Below, piece after piece: positions 22,713 to 36,100 of a DNA stretch of 64,000 nt. The notes beneath the pieces were generated by a model that worked only from the letters and a program-made list of their open reading frames with translations, was not told where the DNA came from and ran no database searches. Origin of the DNA: Allolobophora icterica (Eukaryota > Annelida > Clitellata > Crassiclitellata > Lumbricidae). The first letter of the stretch is position 1; each line of letters begins with the position of its first letter. Location of the stretch: NCBI GenBank assembly GCA_963556255.1, contig OY744613.1:50421745-50485744 (forward strand), read 5' to 3'. Both the position numbers and the translations under genes were made by a program.

Positions 22713-23728
22713 TTAACCCTCGGGCTACCAAGGGGGGGTGGTTACCACCCCCCTACGTTTTTCTGCAAAATTTTTTTTAGCACATGGAATATAATTTTGA
22801 CATTTTAGGTAGCTGTAGGGGGTCCATTTACACACATTTTGAGGTAAAAGTCGTGATGATATCCCACGCCATCAAAAAGTTATACCCGATATAGCCTAGG
22901 TACCACCTATGGAATCAGGAATTTCTCTCGTCAGCTGTTAGCTGTTGTCGACTATAAAGGTATTCATTATTCTTCCTGGAAGAGAAACAAATATGCCATT
23001 CTTTAGAGGGAATGTAGGGCTATATTTGCTTGCTTAGTTATTTGTCTTTTGAAAACCGGAAGTGATCATAATAAATAATAATACGCTTTATCAGTGTGAA
23101 AATCACTGATGCAACATTACAACGTAAACCGATATGGTTGGGTATGGGGAAGGGCTATAAACAGTCAAAGCAGAATGCTAACAGAGTAAAGCAGTGCTGT
23201 GAAGTGTTCAAGAAGCCGGTTTGCAGGAAGCATTCGCACGAAACAATGGAAGTAACTTGCAATAACTGCAAGGACCACTGACGTATTTGACTGCTGGGAA
23301 AAAATACATAATTTCTTGTTTCATGTTGATATAGCTGCACGCCTTTAGATTCTGCCTGTAACTAAAACAGACTTTGGAATAGTTTGTATTGTTGAAAATT
23401 AAGTCTCATTATATTTAGAATATTCTTGGATACATAGTTCATTTTCAAAACCCACATCATTTATATTTTTTTATCCAAATAGTACAAATTGTGTGGGATA
23501 ATATCAGATATCGTTAAATGGACCGGTGCCTTTGTTAAAAACTATATAATTTCGAGATGCATTCATATATTTTACAACTAAATACACCATTCTTTTCAGA
23601 AATGAATGATGAATCAAATGCTGTATTACATGATATGATATTTGAAACCAAACACGAAATTCAGGGGGGTGTAACCACCCCCCCTTGGTAGCCGATGTCA
23701 CAAAAAACCTTGGTAGCCTGAGGGTTAA
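22713..23728 (+). mobile_element. piggyBac deletion derivative, copy 1
   Basis: Starts TTAACCCTCGGGCTACCAAG and ends with the inverse, CTTGGTAGCCTGAGGGTTAA, flanked by TTAA. The frame at 23096-23281 ends VKQCCEVFKKPVCRKHSHE and VTCNNCKDH, resembling the cysteine-rich C-terminus of piggyBac transposases. The DDE core is deleted, so it is non-autonomous. It sits in the 3' flank of gene C, where E and G have TAAC without an insertion. Confidence 0.9.
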
Positions 23729-24744
23729 CCCTCGGGCTACCAAGGGGGGTGGTTACCACCCCCCCTACGTTTTTCTGGAAATTTTTTTTTTACCACATGG
23801 AATATAATTTTGACATTTTAGGTAGCTGTAGGGGGTCCATTTGCACACATTTTGAGGTAAAAGTCGTGATGATATCCCACGCCATAAAAAAGTTATACCC
23901 GATATAGCCTAGGTACCACCTATGGAATCAGGAATTTCTCTCGTCAGCTGTTAGCTATTGTCGACTATAAAGGTATTCATTATTCTTCCTGGAAGAGAAA
24001 CAACTATGCCATTCTTTAGAGGGGATGTAGGGCTATATTTGCTTGCTTAGTTATTTGTCTTTTGATAACCGGAAGTGATCATAATAAATAATAATACGCT
24101 TTATCAGTGTGAAAATCACTGATGCAACATCACCACGTAAACTGATATGGTTGGGTATGGGGAAGGGCTATAAACAGTCAAAGCAGAATGCTAACAGAGT
24201 AAAGCAGTGCTGTGAAGTGTTCAAGAAGCCGGTTTGCAGGAAGCATTCGCACAAAACAATGGAAGTAACTTGCAATAACTGCAAGGACCACTGACGTATT
24301 TGACTGCTGGGAAAAATTACATCATTTCTTGTTTCATGTTGATATAGCTGCACGCCTTTAGGTTCTGCTTGTAACTAAAACAGACTTTTGAATAGTTTGT
24401 ATTGTTGAAAATTAAGTCTAATTATATTTAGAATATTCTTGGATACATAGTTCATTTTCAAAACCCACATCATTTATATTTTTTATCCAAATAGTACAAA
24501 TTGTGTGGGATAATATCAGATATCGTTAAATGGACCGGTGCCTCTGTTAAAAACTATATAATTTCGAGATGCAGTCATATATTTTACAACTAAATATACC
24601 ATTCTTTTCAGAAATGAATGATGAATCAAACGATGTATTACATGATATGATATTTGAAACCAAACACGAAATTCCGGGGAGGGGTGGTAACCACCCCCCT
24701 TGATAGCCGATGTCACAAAAAAACCTTGGTAGCCTGAGGGTTAA
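23725..24744 (+). mobile_element. piggyBac deletion derivative, copy 2, sharing a TTAA with copy 1
   Basis: It is nearly identical to copy 1 along its whole length, with a matching frame at 24109-24294. Its left TTAA (23725-23728) is also the right TTAA of copy 1, and its right TTAA is at 24741. The gene C flank resumes directly after it (GATTTTTAAATGAGAGTAAA, as in E and G). Confidence 0.92.
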
Positions 24745-24994
24745 CGCTGATTTTTAAATGAGAGTAAATCGATGTATATTTTGAAATCTATATATTGTAA
24801 ATAATATATTAATAATTGCTTTTGTTTGAATTCTGTCATTTTGGTTGTGTTGAGTGAGAGATTTCCCAATATATTGCATTGAAAGACATGGTAAAAATAG
24901 CGATTTCGCGAGTATAAAAGACATACTCATCCTCACCATAAACCAAAGTTCTTCTCATTCCATACACTACACCCATAGGACTACTCAATACACC

Positions 24995-25150
24995 TATAGG
25001 CGTAGACTCTGAGGGGCAGCCGGGGCACGTCTACCCCCTGCAATAATTTAGATGAACTGTACATTAACTGCAACAGGTGTAGACAAAATGACCAAATCAC
25101 CTCCCCCCTGATTTTGGACAAGTTTATGCCAGTGAATGCACCTATAGGGC
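24995..25150. repeat. Interspersed repeat, second copy of the 6748-6890 type
   Basis: It shares GCGTAGACT, GCCGGGGCA, GAACTGTACATT, CAACAGGTGTAGA and TTTTGGACAAG in order with 6755-6880. Confidence 0.6.
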
Positions 25151-26194
25151 CTACCATATTTAGAGCGAAGACTCGTATCTCAACGGCAACCTCTCAGATT
25201 TCGCATTATAGGCCTACTACATGGAATGGCGTTGTAAAAATATCGACTTTACAAGTACATGTACAAATGACCTACGCCCCATCTTGTGGGTCGTCAGAGA
25301 ATGTGTATCCTGGCATGATTGACTGGGGCGAAAGGATATCTACGGCTGGAGCGAAAAAGACGGAAAGTGCCAGACAGGTAACCAATCGAATTGAACTTTC
25401 CACCAAGTTTGATTGGAATGAATGTTTGTTGCTATCTACTTTCTGTCGGGAGCAGATTTAGGACCCCGGTCAGTTCCGACCTTAGGGCCGCGTCGAATTG
25501 CGCGACACCCGAGTGGTCCGCGAAAGGGCAGAAACGTAATGTGTGGAAAATGCGCTATGAACTAAGCCGGTATCTTAAAAGAATCCGGACATCGTGTCTC
25601 CAAGGCCGCCCCAAGCGCATCGAGAGCAGAGAGCGTAGCACACAAGAGCGATGCAATTTGGAGGGAACGTTGGTAAATATGAAGGTATCCAGAGGGTCGT
25701 GAATCGCTGGAGATTTTAAGTTGTAAGAGTAAGACTCTGCATTTGAGCTCCAGTATAGTTTTACATCGTCAGCAAGTACCCGCACCTCCCCCTCCAATTT
25801 GAGATCGTCTAGGTAACCCAGGGTGAGCTTGGATTCCATTAAAGCCAAGATACGTTGGAGGAGAGGCAGAAAGGTAAACGGATGGAGGTAAACGGATGGT
25901 CGCCCTGGTGAGGGCCGACCTAGGGAGAAGATTGAATGAGCCGTATTTCAGGTTCGAAGGTTCGACGTAAGGCAATTGGCAAAAAGGTGCGAAGTCGGAG
26001 AGAATCGTGAAAACAGAGTGCAGCATCTTGTCACTGTAAAGATATTGAAAGCATTAAAAAGTCTGAATTTCTCGCTATAGAGTTTATGTTCATGCATTGT
26101 TCTCCAGAAAAAGGCAAGCGGCGTGTGCCACTCCATCACATCACCAGGCCACACCCATCTGCCTATGGGTTAAATATGTCGCAACCATGAGTGT
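25151..26194 (-). mobile_element. Possible reverse-transcriptase fragment in unassigned sequence
   Basis: At 25765-25848 the minus strand encodes ESKLTLGYLDDLKLEGEV, resembling a reverse-transcriptase YLDD box and its strand context. Flanking frames carry no other clear motif, so only this fragment is supported. The rest of the interval is unassigned. Confidence 0.4.
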
Positions 26195-26275
26195 TGGTCT
26201 TGGTCTTGAAGGTCAAAGTCTTGGTCTTGGTCTTGGTCTTGAGATTCAAAGTCTTGGTCTTGGTCTCGCAATTAT
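26195..26275. repeat. (GGTCTT)n minisatellite
   Basis: GGTCTT repeats in clusters separated by GAAGGTCAAAG and GAGATTCAAAG. Confidence 0.9.
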
Positions 26276-26460
26276 TAGAGTATGACTGTTAGACGACTGT
26301 CGGGATTCTTCAAGGCATGCCATAGGGATGTATGCCCTGTCCACTGTCAGATCTTCTGTCAGACATGTCCCTCTGCTGATTGATGAAATATTCTCCTATA
26401 GGCTCCTAGCAGTCTCCTGTACGGAGCCCCTAAAGGGACATGGTAAAAATATATTTTAAG

Positions 26461-26692
26461 TCGTGCGCACGAGATCCTATCTCGTGCGCACGAGATATTA
26501 AGTCGTGGGAACGAGATCCTAACTCGTGCGCACGAGATCCTAACTCGTGGGAACGAGATCCTAACTCGTGCGCACGAGATAATAAGTCGTGCGCACGAGA
26601 TCCTAACTCGTGCGCACGAGATACTAACTCGTGCGCACGACTTAATAAGTCGTGCGCACCAGTTAGGATCTCGTGCGCACGAGTTAATTAAA
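26461..26692. repeat. Left terminal array of CTCGTGCGCACGAG palindromes
   Basis: Eleven units with a strict 21-bp period. Most are the perfect palindrome CTCGTGCGCACGAG joined by ATCCTAA, ATAATAA or similar. Units 3 and 5 are the variant CGTGGGAACG. A 21-bp period is about two helical turns, so all sites face the same side. They are probably transposase-binding sites and possibly promoter operators, since a TATAAA box follows at 26731. Confidence 0.92.
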
Positions 26693-26730
26693 GCAATAAC
26701 CGATCGACTTTTCTGCAGTAGGCCTAGGCC

Positions 26731-26736
26731 TATAAA
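26731..26736 (+). promoter_or_regulatory. TATA box of the transposase gene
   Basis: TATAAA lies 34 bp before the transposase ATG and just inside the palindrome array, implying a very short 5' leader. Inferred from position. Confidence 0.5.
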
Positions 26737-26764
26737 CAAATACCCGGTATATGTAAAGGATATA

Positions 26765-28490
26765 ATGGCGTCCGTGCAAGAATTGGCAACGAAGTATTTT
26801 GAAATGGGATTACTTTATCGAGATATTGTCAATATCTTGGGAAAAGCACACGGTATAACTATAAGCGAGAGACACTTGAAAAGAATTCTATGTGGACTGA
26901 CACTTCGCCGGCGCGGTGGATACAGCAGTCTGCATGATGTTGTGCAGTGTTTGATGTCGGAAATACGTGGTTCGGGCATGCTGCATGGATATAGAATGAT
27001 GCACGCTAGATGCATTCAGAATAACCTAAGAGTTAAGAAGGAAGACGTTCGTCTTATACTCCGCGAAATTGATCCAGTAGGGGTTCAGACGCGAATTGGA
27101 CGACGTTTGAGGCGTCGCAGTTACTTTGCAAGCGGTCCTAATTTTGTATGGCACTTAGATGGATACGATAAGTTGAAACCCTTCGGTTTGTGTATAAGCG
27201 GGTGCATTGATGGATTCTCAAGAAAGATAATTTGGATGAATGTTTATCGGACAAATAACAACCCAAAAATCATCGGAGGTTACTTTTTGGAGGCTGTTCG
27301 ACTTTTAGGAGGATGTCCCAAGCTTGTTAGGGGAGACTATGGAACAGAGAATAGGCTTGTGTGCGACTTCCAGACGTTTCTACGACGTAACTGCACGGAC
27401 GATGCTGCAGGAAGATGCTACCTGGATGGGGCCAGCACTTGCAATCAAAGGATAGAAAGCTGGTGGTCTTTCCTTCGAAAAGAATGCTCGCAGTTTTGGA
27501 TAGATTTGCTCCGGTCTCTTATTGATTCTGGTGATTTCCAAGGCAGTTCACTGGACAAAAGTATCATGCAGTTCTGTTTCACAGGTCCCTTACAGGCAAG
27601 CACATTGTTCTCTTTTATGGTTGTTAAAAAATGAAGATGCAAAACTTCAATTGAAACCGTGTTGTTAATAATGTTAGAAGAAATTGACATGACTGCAGTT
27701 TTCATCTTCATTATTTCATACATATTTTGTCATTTCGTTCTCAACTTAAAACTTACCACTTTCAAATTGCTTATCCACCATAGGCCGCTTCTCTGTCTTA
27801 CGGTCTGATCTTCTGGATATTGACCTAATTACGGCTTGGTTTTTGTGTGCCATCGGTTGATGCCTTGTGCATTAGACACCGGCGCAATAGAATTGCTAAT
27901 TACAATTATATATTTATTGAATATTTGTAGGTTTTTAATGGAAGTAATATAATCATCCATCAGTAATCATAATCACTGACACACAAATATGTATCTTATT
28001 CAATGAGTTTCAGGTATGCACTGGAATGGTCGCAGTCTCTGGAATTATGTTCCAGCTACTGCTACTCTTTCTGATGCCTCTGAAATCATGTAATCCAAGT
28101 AATGTTGCATGAAAACAGTGTTATTTTCAACCAATAACTCATGCTTGCAATTTCTCATTTTAGCATGATCTAGACAGAATCGTGAATATGTGGAATAGAC
28201 ACATAATCCGGCCAAGCAGGAACAGGCGTCTTCCAACTGGACGCCCAATCGTTATGTACAGTGTGCCAGCACTTTGGAATGCAGAAGATCACATGTATCC
28301 TGTTGTAGCAGAGGATCTTGAAGCATGCAGTAATGAAGCAGAGTACAGATCTTTAATGCCCTGCGATACTGACATTTTTAATTTGTGTTGCCACATTTTA
28401 AGACGAGATGGGTTGGAGCCTGCAGCAGATGCCGACACTGGTGTTCATTTGTTTATTCACCTAAAGACTGCAATAATTGCCATGCTTTGA
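26765..28490 (+). CDS. IS3EU-like transposase (integrase-type DDE), two exons
   Basis: Exon 1 (26765-27595) and exon 2 (28164-28490) join in phase 0 to give 385 residues. The intron has a GC donor (CAG followed by GCAAGC) and a TTTCTCATTTTAG acceptor. Residues 1-50 form a likely helix-turn-helix (TISERHLKRIL). An integrase core follows, with D132 in WHLDGYDK, D191 in RGDYGTEN and E231 in NQRIESWW, a DD39E triad. Exon 2 supplies the family C-terminus (LDRIVNMWNRHIIR). The protein is expected to cut the element ends and join them to target DNA in the nucleus. Without splicing the frame would end shortly after exon 1. The frame is fully open and may be active. Confidence 0.87.
27596..28163 (+). 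other. GC-AG intron of the transposase, holding a repeat copy
   Basis: The intron starts GCAAGC. It contains the second copy of the repeat shared with 15410-15535 (27790-27910), ending in an ATTACAATTA tail. No other feature is seen. Confidence 0.7.
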
Positions 28491-29214
28491 CTTCACACCT
28501 GTGAAATATGCAAATTTCTATCAGTTGGAAAAATGATTGTCTGCAGTTGTCTGCCAGTGTTATGCAACTTTGAATATTTTTTCCAATAGCAAATAATAAA
28601 TGCATGTCTATCAAGGTTGTCAAGAAATTCCCATTAAACTATTTAAAGAAATATGTTTTTTGTTAAAAGAAATGTACTGTTTCAGAAATGGCAATGAAGA
28701 CAGTTTATGCTCTGTGACTATGGTAGCTTATGTTGGTATAAATTCTAACTGACCGAAGCTAGATGCCAGTATTGATGTTCAAGTGTTTACTCACTCAAAG
28801 GTCACAATCACAGATACTTTCACTTAATGTTTTAACCGACCTGCTAATACTTGTAGCAAAGTTAACAAGTTTCAGTTTCTCCACAAAATGCAACTGTGAT
28901 AAGTTTATTCTACCAAAAGCTATGAAACTGCATATGCAATATTGTAATAAACAGCTTTCATGCAGTTTATCAAGAACATACATGCAACTAGAAGGAACTC
29001 GGAGACACCACTAGTGTGTAATAAACAGAGTACCAAATACCAAACTGGTATTTTTATGTACTCATGTACTCATCGATAAACAAATTACTACCCCAGGAGT
29101 ACTCTTGCTTGTTTACCTTGAATTCCCAGATACATAATTATATGACAAGAAATGCATCTAACTTAAGAAGTGATTTGCTAGGACAAATATACGTAAATTT
29201 TCTATCACATGTAA
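28491..29214. other. Transposase 3' region, nothing recognised
   Basis: AT-rich sequence. A weak plus-strand frame at 28763-29014 has no clear motif. Confidence 0.3.
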
Positions 29215-30065
29215 GGGTCCACTAACGTGGAACTCAATACCTGGGTCTATTAAAGACTGTACCAGTTAAAGTATATTTAAACGTCAGTTAAAAGACTGGT
29301 TGCTATCAGATTAAATTTTATAGTAAAGTCTACTGAAATGGGTGCTGATTTGCTTGTGTATTTACAATTTGAAAAGCTAATTGGTTGAACTGAATACAAC
29401 TGACCTCGGTAGACTGAATTCATCTGCTTGGCTGTATTAAGGTTGCAACAGACTCAGCTAGCATTGGGCTATTATTACAATAATATTAATTTATAATTAA
29501 ATTTACTTCACATTACTTTGCAGCAGTTATTTAACTTCATTTTCACTTCACTTACTTTTGCTCAATCTGTACTCTATCTTTGCTCTGCTTCACCTCATTT
29601 TATTGTATCCTACATCATATTAACTTACTTAATCGCTTGGTCCTTATATTCGACTACCATGTTGGAATAAATAAGCAAATGGGGGCTCGCATTAGCGGGA
29701 CACCATCCCTTCTGGGTGTCCCGTTGTGTCCTATTAATATTTTCGATCCTTATCACTCAGGTTTCTTTTCTTTTCTTTCATTGAAAAATTAGGCTTAGCA
29801 CATACCAATGTTACTAATCTAATGAATTCACATTATTTTGCCCTGAAAATGTGTTAATCTTATGTATTAAAATAAAAATTATAACATGAGAAGCTCAAGT
29901 AGTGGTGTGTATTGTTGTTTAATGACAAACATTGGTTTAGTAAACTAGTACTTGTTACACGGTAAACGAGTATGTAATTGGTTAAACAACCTGATGATAA
30001 CAGTATGTATGTAAATCAAATGTGTAGACCAATAAAAAACGTTCTGTTCTGTTCTGTTCTATTCT
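29215..30065 (+). mobile_element. LINE 3' end with (TTCTG)n tail
   Basis: At 29228-29310 the plus strand reads TWNSIPGSIKDCTS, then FKRQLKDWLLSD, the C-terminal motif of CR1-like reverse transcriptases. A strong hairpin, CGGGACACC...GGTGTCCCG, lies at 29697-29724, and the element ends in GTTCTGTTCTGTTCTG at 30040-30062. It is inserted between the two convergent transposon genes. Confidence 0.65.
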
Positions 30066-30110
30066 GTTAGAGTACCATGCAGCTGCAGCTAGCTAAGATA
30101 AGTGAGGAAT

Positions 30111-33100
30111 CTAAACTTTTCCAAAGCCAATACATTCTGTTAGTGAACGTTTCAATAAATTGTTGAACTGGTTTTGGCCCACATTTAGAGGCAACCAAAG
30201 TCTCAGGCTGCATGTACTGGCAAATGGCAGTCGTCCCTGATCTTCGAAGAAGGAAACAGTAAGTGGGCAACCAGAAGAATTCCAATCATCAAAGACGGAG
30301 GGTGCTGGAAAGCCTAAAGGTGGTTCGGACTTCGCTCCAGTCCAGAATGCAAGAAGCTGATCCATAGAAACGCCACTCCTGTTGTCTGAAATAATAAGTA
30401 AAAAACAAACATCTTGATATGCTTGACACAGCTGTTGCATAGGAAATGTGGAAATGAAACATTATATACAATTTACAGTATATGAAATTACATTACACTG
30501 CAAGGAAAACACTGCTGTAGTCTCTTGTAAAGTGTGAACCTATAAACCTCACATGTAGATAAAACACATTCCAAGTACTAGATTAGCATCACTGATGATC
30601 TTCTAGCACTAACATCTGTAACATTTCGAATGATTTAAAATAATTTCTACACCAATCCTAAATCTGCATTGTTTGGCTGTTCACAGTGGTGGTTTAATGT
30701 TTAATTAGCCATACAGTGCCTACAATGTTTGTTGGTAACAAAGCCTGGTTACAGTCTCTGTGTACTAGAGTGTACACTGTATATGTGGATACAGAAGTGT
30801 GTACTAGAATACGTTTGGAGCACGCATGTCACACATACATAAATTAATATAAATGGATAAAATCATTGTGAGAAGAAAAGAAAGAGAAGCTGATGAGTTA
30901 AACAAAGAACATTCAACAGGAGGGGCTAAAGCAATTTTAGACCACCCCCGTCCAAAAACTCTAAAACCACCAGTGGCTCTTCATTACAAACGTTTACAAT
31001 CTCAGCTTGCCTTCACAATCCTGCAGGAATGACTCAAAAAAGTAGATGGTGTCCTCTTGTTTGGCTCGCATCCTGCTCCCATTTTCCGACCACTGTATGC
31101 AATACAGCTTTCGCAGTTGCAGAAGAGACAATGGTGAGTGTTCATACACGAAGAGTGGTCTCAAAACATCCTTGTTGGTTTTAACTACATTCCACAGACT
31201 ATCCAGACCACTCGAAAACGCAGTCAGCTCAGCAGATAATCTAAACAAGAGCACAAACCAAAACCACATATCACAAAAATTCTGCATTCCAATACACTCT
31301 TGCAGCTACCAGGATGAAATTGGTGGGGAAAAGAGAACTTTCAGGAGGCATTCCAAGACTATATGAGAATCTGATGGCTGGCAAGTGCACAAATGACAAG
31401 CAAGATGAGATCAAATCTGAATAATAGGACATACCAGAATTTAATAGGAAGGAATTATGGAAATTTGCATAGCATGTGCGATCAATTGGCCTTTAGCTTA
31501 ACACCAGAATCTCGAAACTTCTCTCGACTCATTCTATCATATACAGAACCATTCATAGTTCAATTTATGTTGTCAGGTCTAGTAATGTCCATATACATAA
31601 AATTACCACAAGCTGTACCTAAAGTGAAGATAGTTGCATAGTAAGTCTTCAACCAGAGTGTACTTGTCACCAAGATGTAGAGCATGCACGTTCAAGATGC
31701 CACTTGCAAGTAACACCTCCGACCATTTCACCTTTGCAGACTCCATCTCAGATTCTGACTGAACGGCTAATAGCTGCAATGACAAATACTAAATCTATTT
31801 CAGCAGCATCAATAGTCAGCACACATTGTTCTGTGAAGTTATATTTCTGCAAAACATCTGTACTTGGTGAGTACAGGAGACAAAGCGATAACTGATGGAT
31901 ACAATCTTTCAAGAAGTTAACGAAAATAGAAGTTTCTGAAAAAGAGTAAATTCATAACTTTAAAGAAAACAGCCTTAAGACCAACCTCTTTAACAAGGCA
32001 TTGGCAGCTGTCATCATATACATGTTCTGCTGCACCCTCCAAATTGACAATTCCAGACCCACACCATAGGTCATACATGTAAGAGGAAATACACCGTAAA
32101 CCCGGACCACCATTTGCTAAGCTCCAGGCCATCATTTTCCCCGCCAGATTGTACTGTCCGCGACGTAGAAGCTCTACATTGTGAGTGAAAACTCTTGCTT
32201 CCTGGTGTCCCTCAAACAATCCCATTTCTGATGAGATGGCTTGCAGTAGAAGCCTGAAAGAAACAACAGCATAAGTGCACTTGATAACTCTCCTTTTTAG
32301 TAGGGCTGTACCGAATAGGTGATTATCACTATTCGGCCGAATACGAATAATTGGACCAACTATTCGGCCCCGAAGCGAATACGAAGCGAATATTCGGTAC
32401 AGCCCTACTTTTTAGCATATTAAACGGGACACAATATTAAAAATTCAACTAGCATAACGTAAGTAGGCTCTAACTGTATTTTATCAACAGCTCTACAAGT
32501 TATTCGTGACAAGTGCAATAAGACATCAAAACCTTACATCTACATTACTAATAAGAGATCATACACAGCACCTGAATTACTAGTAAGCATTAGCAGACAA
32601 AATGGAGACAGTATTACAGGTACTATGAGGCCCTGTAAAGCTAATCAGTAACCACTGTCACAGTATAGCTTGTTTGGGATTTCAAAACATTTGTTGTCTT
32701 ACTTTCTCTCTTCATCAAACCTTGTTTTCCACAAAATAATGAATTGTTACTTTACATGAACCTATGTAAACTTACGTGAAAAATTCACGACTTGGTCCAC
32801 CCTGATCTTCAGCTTCTTCTCCCGAAAAGACAACCTTAACCCGTTTCTGAAAGTGAAAACCAGGTTTGTTGATTGCTCGCATGACGGACTGAATAAAGTT
32901 GCGTCGTTGTACAATGACAGTGCATGTCTCGTTATTACTCCCAGCAAAGTATTCTATGCTGAACTGCTTGATCAGGTCTGCGACACTTCTCTGCTTCTCG
33001 TTCCTGTAAAACATATATGGTTTCCTCAAATTTGTTTGAATTTCTCACCTTGTCACCTTGTGCTGTCAGCTCGTGGAGCTCTAGCGATCGTCCTGGTGAA

Positions 33101-36100
33101 CACACTCCACCGTCTCCTATTCGATGACAAGTCTCTCAATTCCGCCAAATTCATGCCAGTTACATCTTGTATCTCATCCATCCATCTCCTCCTTGGGCGA
33201 CCCAGTCTTCTCCTCCCCTCACCGCACGCCAGCATCATTTCCTTCTCCAGACCATCAGATCGCATAACATGTCCAAAGAACCTTAGCTTCATTCTTGTCG
33301 CAGTTTGTTTTAACGACTCTTCATTCTCAACTCCAATCTCCTCTCGTATTGATTCGTTCGTTCTTTTCTCAGTCCAAGATATTCTCAGCATCTTCCTCCA
33401 TATCCACATTTCACAAGCGTTAACCTTATTTTCCATGTTCTTTGTCATTGTCCACGTCTCGCAACCGTACAGTACCGTAGGAAAGATTAGTGCTCTCACG
33501 AGCCTTTTTTTGGTTTCTATGCTCACATGTTTGTCTTTCCATATCTTTTCAAGTCCGGTCATTGCAGCTTTCCCTATAGCAATCCTTCGTTTTATTTCTG
33601 GATCACACTTTCCCTCCTTTCCAACCAGTGATCCTAGGAATGTGAAGCTTTCTACCACCTCTATTTCCTCTCCGTCTATCTCAAAACTATCCCAATCTGC
33701 TGTTGTCATGACCTTTGTCTTCTTTATGTTGAAGTATAAACCAGCTTTTTCACTTTCTCTCCTGACCCTTCTTATCAGTTCTGCCAGATCCTCTTTTCTT
33801 TTTGCCATTAATGTTGTGTCATCCGCGTATCTAAGGTTATTCAGTGTCTTTCCAGCAATTTTTACTCCCTCAATTGCCCCCTCCAGTTCTGCCTTTCTCA
33901 TTATTCTTTCAGCATATAGATTAAACAGGAATGGAGACAAGATGCATCCCTGCCTCACTCCTTTCTTGATTCTGAAATTGTCAGTGTCTCCGTATTCTGT
34001 TCTTATCACCGCTATCTAGTCTTCATATAAACCCTTTAGTAACATTATCAGGTGTTTCGGAATTCCCATTTCAAGCAGGGTTTTCCACATTAAATCATGG
34101 TTAATGCAGTCGAATGCCTTGCTATAGTCAATGAAACAGATGTGAACCTCCTGTCCATACTCCCTTTGTCTCTCCATTATCCACCTCATGTTGGCTATAT
34201 GGTCTCGAGTTCCACGAGATTTCCTAAACCCTGCCTGGTTCACCGGAAGTTCTCTTTCAATTGTGCCTTCCATTCTTTTGTGAATTATTTTCAGTAATAT
34301 TTTACTAGTGTGTGATATCATTGCTATCGTCCTATAATTTTCACACTCCCTCGCATCTCCTTTCTTGAATATAGGTATAAAGATCGACTTCTTCCAGTCC
34401 TCCGGCCATTCTCCAGTTGCCCATATTTGATTGCACAATTTTGTTATTGTTTTTATCATCGCATCATCCCCTGCTTTTATCAGTTCTATAGGTATCCCAT
34501 CTTGACCGGGTGCCTTATTGTCCTTGAGTTGTCTGATTGCCCATTCTACCTCCGCTTCCATGACCTCCGGTTCCTTTTCATACTCTGTTACGTCAATTTG
34601 TTCTTTTTTGACTCGTTTGTCTTCCCTATACAACTCCTCCGTGTATTCTCTCCATCTATGCTTTATCCCTTCTTCATCGCAGATTACATTTCCATCTCCT
34701 GCCTTCATTGAGCCCATTCTAGGTGCAAATTTTCCCGTGATTGTCTTTACTTTTGAGAACATTTCCTTGGTTCGTCCCTTCCTTCCCTCGTCTTCCATTT
34801 CTCTGCATAATTCGTTTAGATGTATTTCTTTATCTTTCCGTGCTTGTTTTTGGAAGGCACTGTTCAGTGCCCTTACCTTATCCTTTTCTCCTGCCTTCTT
34901 TGCAGCCTTCCTATCAACCGCCATGAATTTCTACAAATCTTAAACAAATTCAATCTTCAAATTTACAGTTTATATGTATTTGTATATATAACATGTACCT
35001 CATATTTTCAGAGGAACATTGTCATGGAGAAGATAAATGATTCTCGTTTCTTAATAGATGAGAAGGTTTGCTACAGTTCCAAAGTAAAAAGTGTTGAGGC
35101 TTTATGCTTTCACATATTGTATACACCATACAATTCAGCTTAAACACAGATCCTGCAAGTTTACACAGTCCTGTTTCTATGTTAACTCAAAATTGTATAT
35201 GGGCATTTATGTGCAAAATGTGCATTTATGGGCAAAATGTTCTCCCTTCTCACCCCTCACTTTCTAATCTACTTCGTCTTTCCAATTGACCATTCTCAAG
35301 GTGCACCACATGCACAGTCACCAGATTAACATTAAAACATGCCTAGTTGTGTCCTGCTAATTGTATACATGCAGAAATCATATCTAATCTAGTGATTTCC
35401 ATTGTACCACAATAGAAATGCTCAAGGCATCACTTGGTATGAAATCGTAGCTAAACCCTCACTTGGCTGACTTGATGCTTTGGGAAACAGATTCCTCTTG
35501 ATGGAAACTAGCCAATAAAGCAGACTGCAATCCATCATCATCTGTGTCACTGTCACAACAGAGTAGATTGACGTACGTATCATAGGAAGTAACTCCTGCA
35601 GAAGCTAAACTGGCACTAGCACCTTCCATGTATGACTGTCAACAACAAAAACACGTATTGCTTGGAAAATGCTTATGACATATTGAAGAAATTGAATACA
35701 TGTGCATGTAACCAAGCATTTCTAAAAGTATGTCTGCAGTAGTGTGTGTCTGAACTTAGTGATTTATGCTGACACTTTTCTAAACTGTTGCTGTTAACTA
35801 TTAAACTTAAGTCTAGTCACTGACTTTCCTTGACTTTTCAAATTTTCTTGAGTACTTCAAACATTCCTTTACATTGCCATAAGTAAGACAAATTGCCTTC
35901 TTTCCCAGCGTTCATTTCAGTCAACAATTCATTAATGCAAAATCTGTAGAAATCTAATAACATGTAGTGTCCTTAAACTTTTACATTGATGTTTGCTAAC
36001 TGCAAGACAAATTCATTACTCATTCAGTCCATGGTATTCATCCTGCTGCACTTTATAACAGATCAATTTCTGTGCAGAACTATACCTATTATCAAATTGC

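Noticed and set aside
23096..23281. Small independent gene of 61 residues (also at 24109-24294)
   Set aside because: It is the retained C-terminal end of a deleted piggyBac transposase, present in both copies.
26461..26692. CRISPR-like array
   Set aside because: Repeats are 21-bp period with no unique spacers, and the genome is eukaryotic. The same applies to the 22-bp array at 14688-14875.
26440..26739. Frames encoding SCARDPN repeats (also at 37969-38450)
   Set aside because: They are read-through of the 21-bp palindrome arrays in all frames; the palindromes explain them fully.
28763..29014. 83-residue plus-strand frame
   Set aside because: No domain or motif is visible; too short and AT-rich to support.
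32853..34019. Plus-strand 388-residue frame
   Set aside because: It is antisense to the LINE reverse transcriptase and HECT exon 4, which have clear motifs; the plus frame has none.
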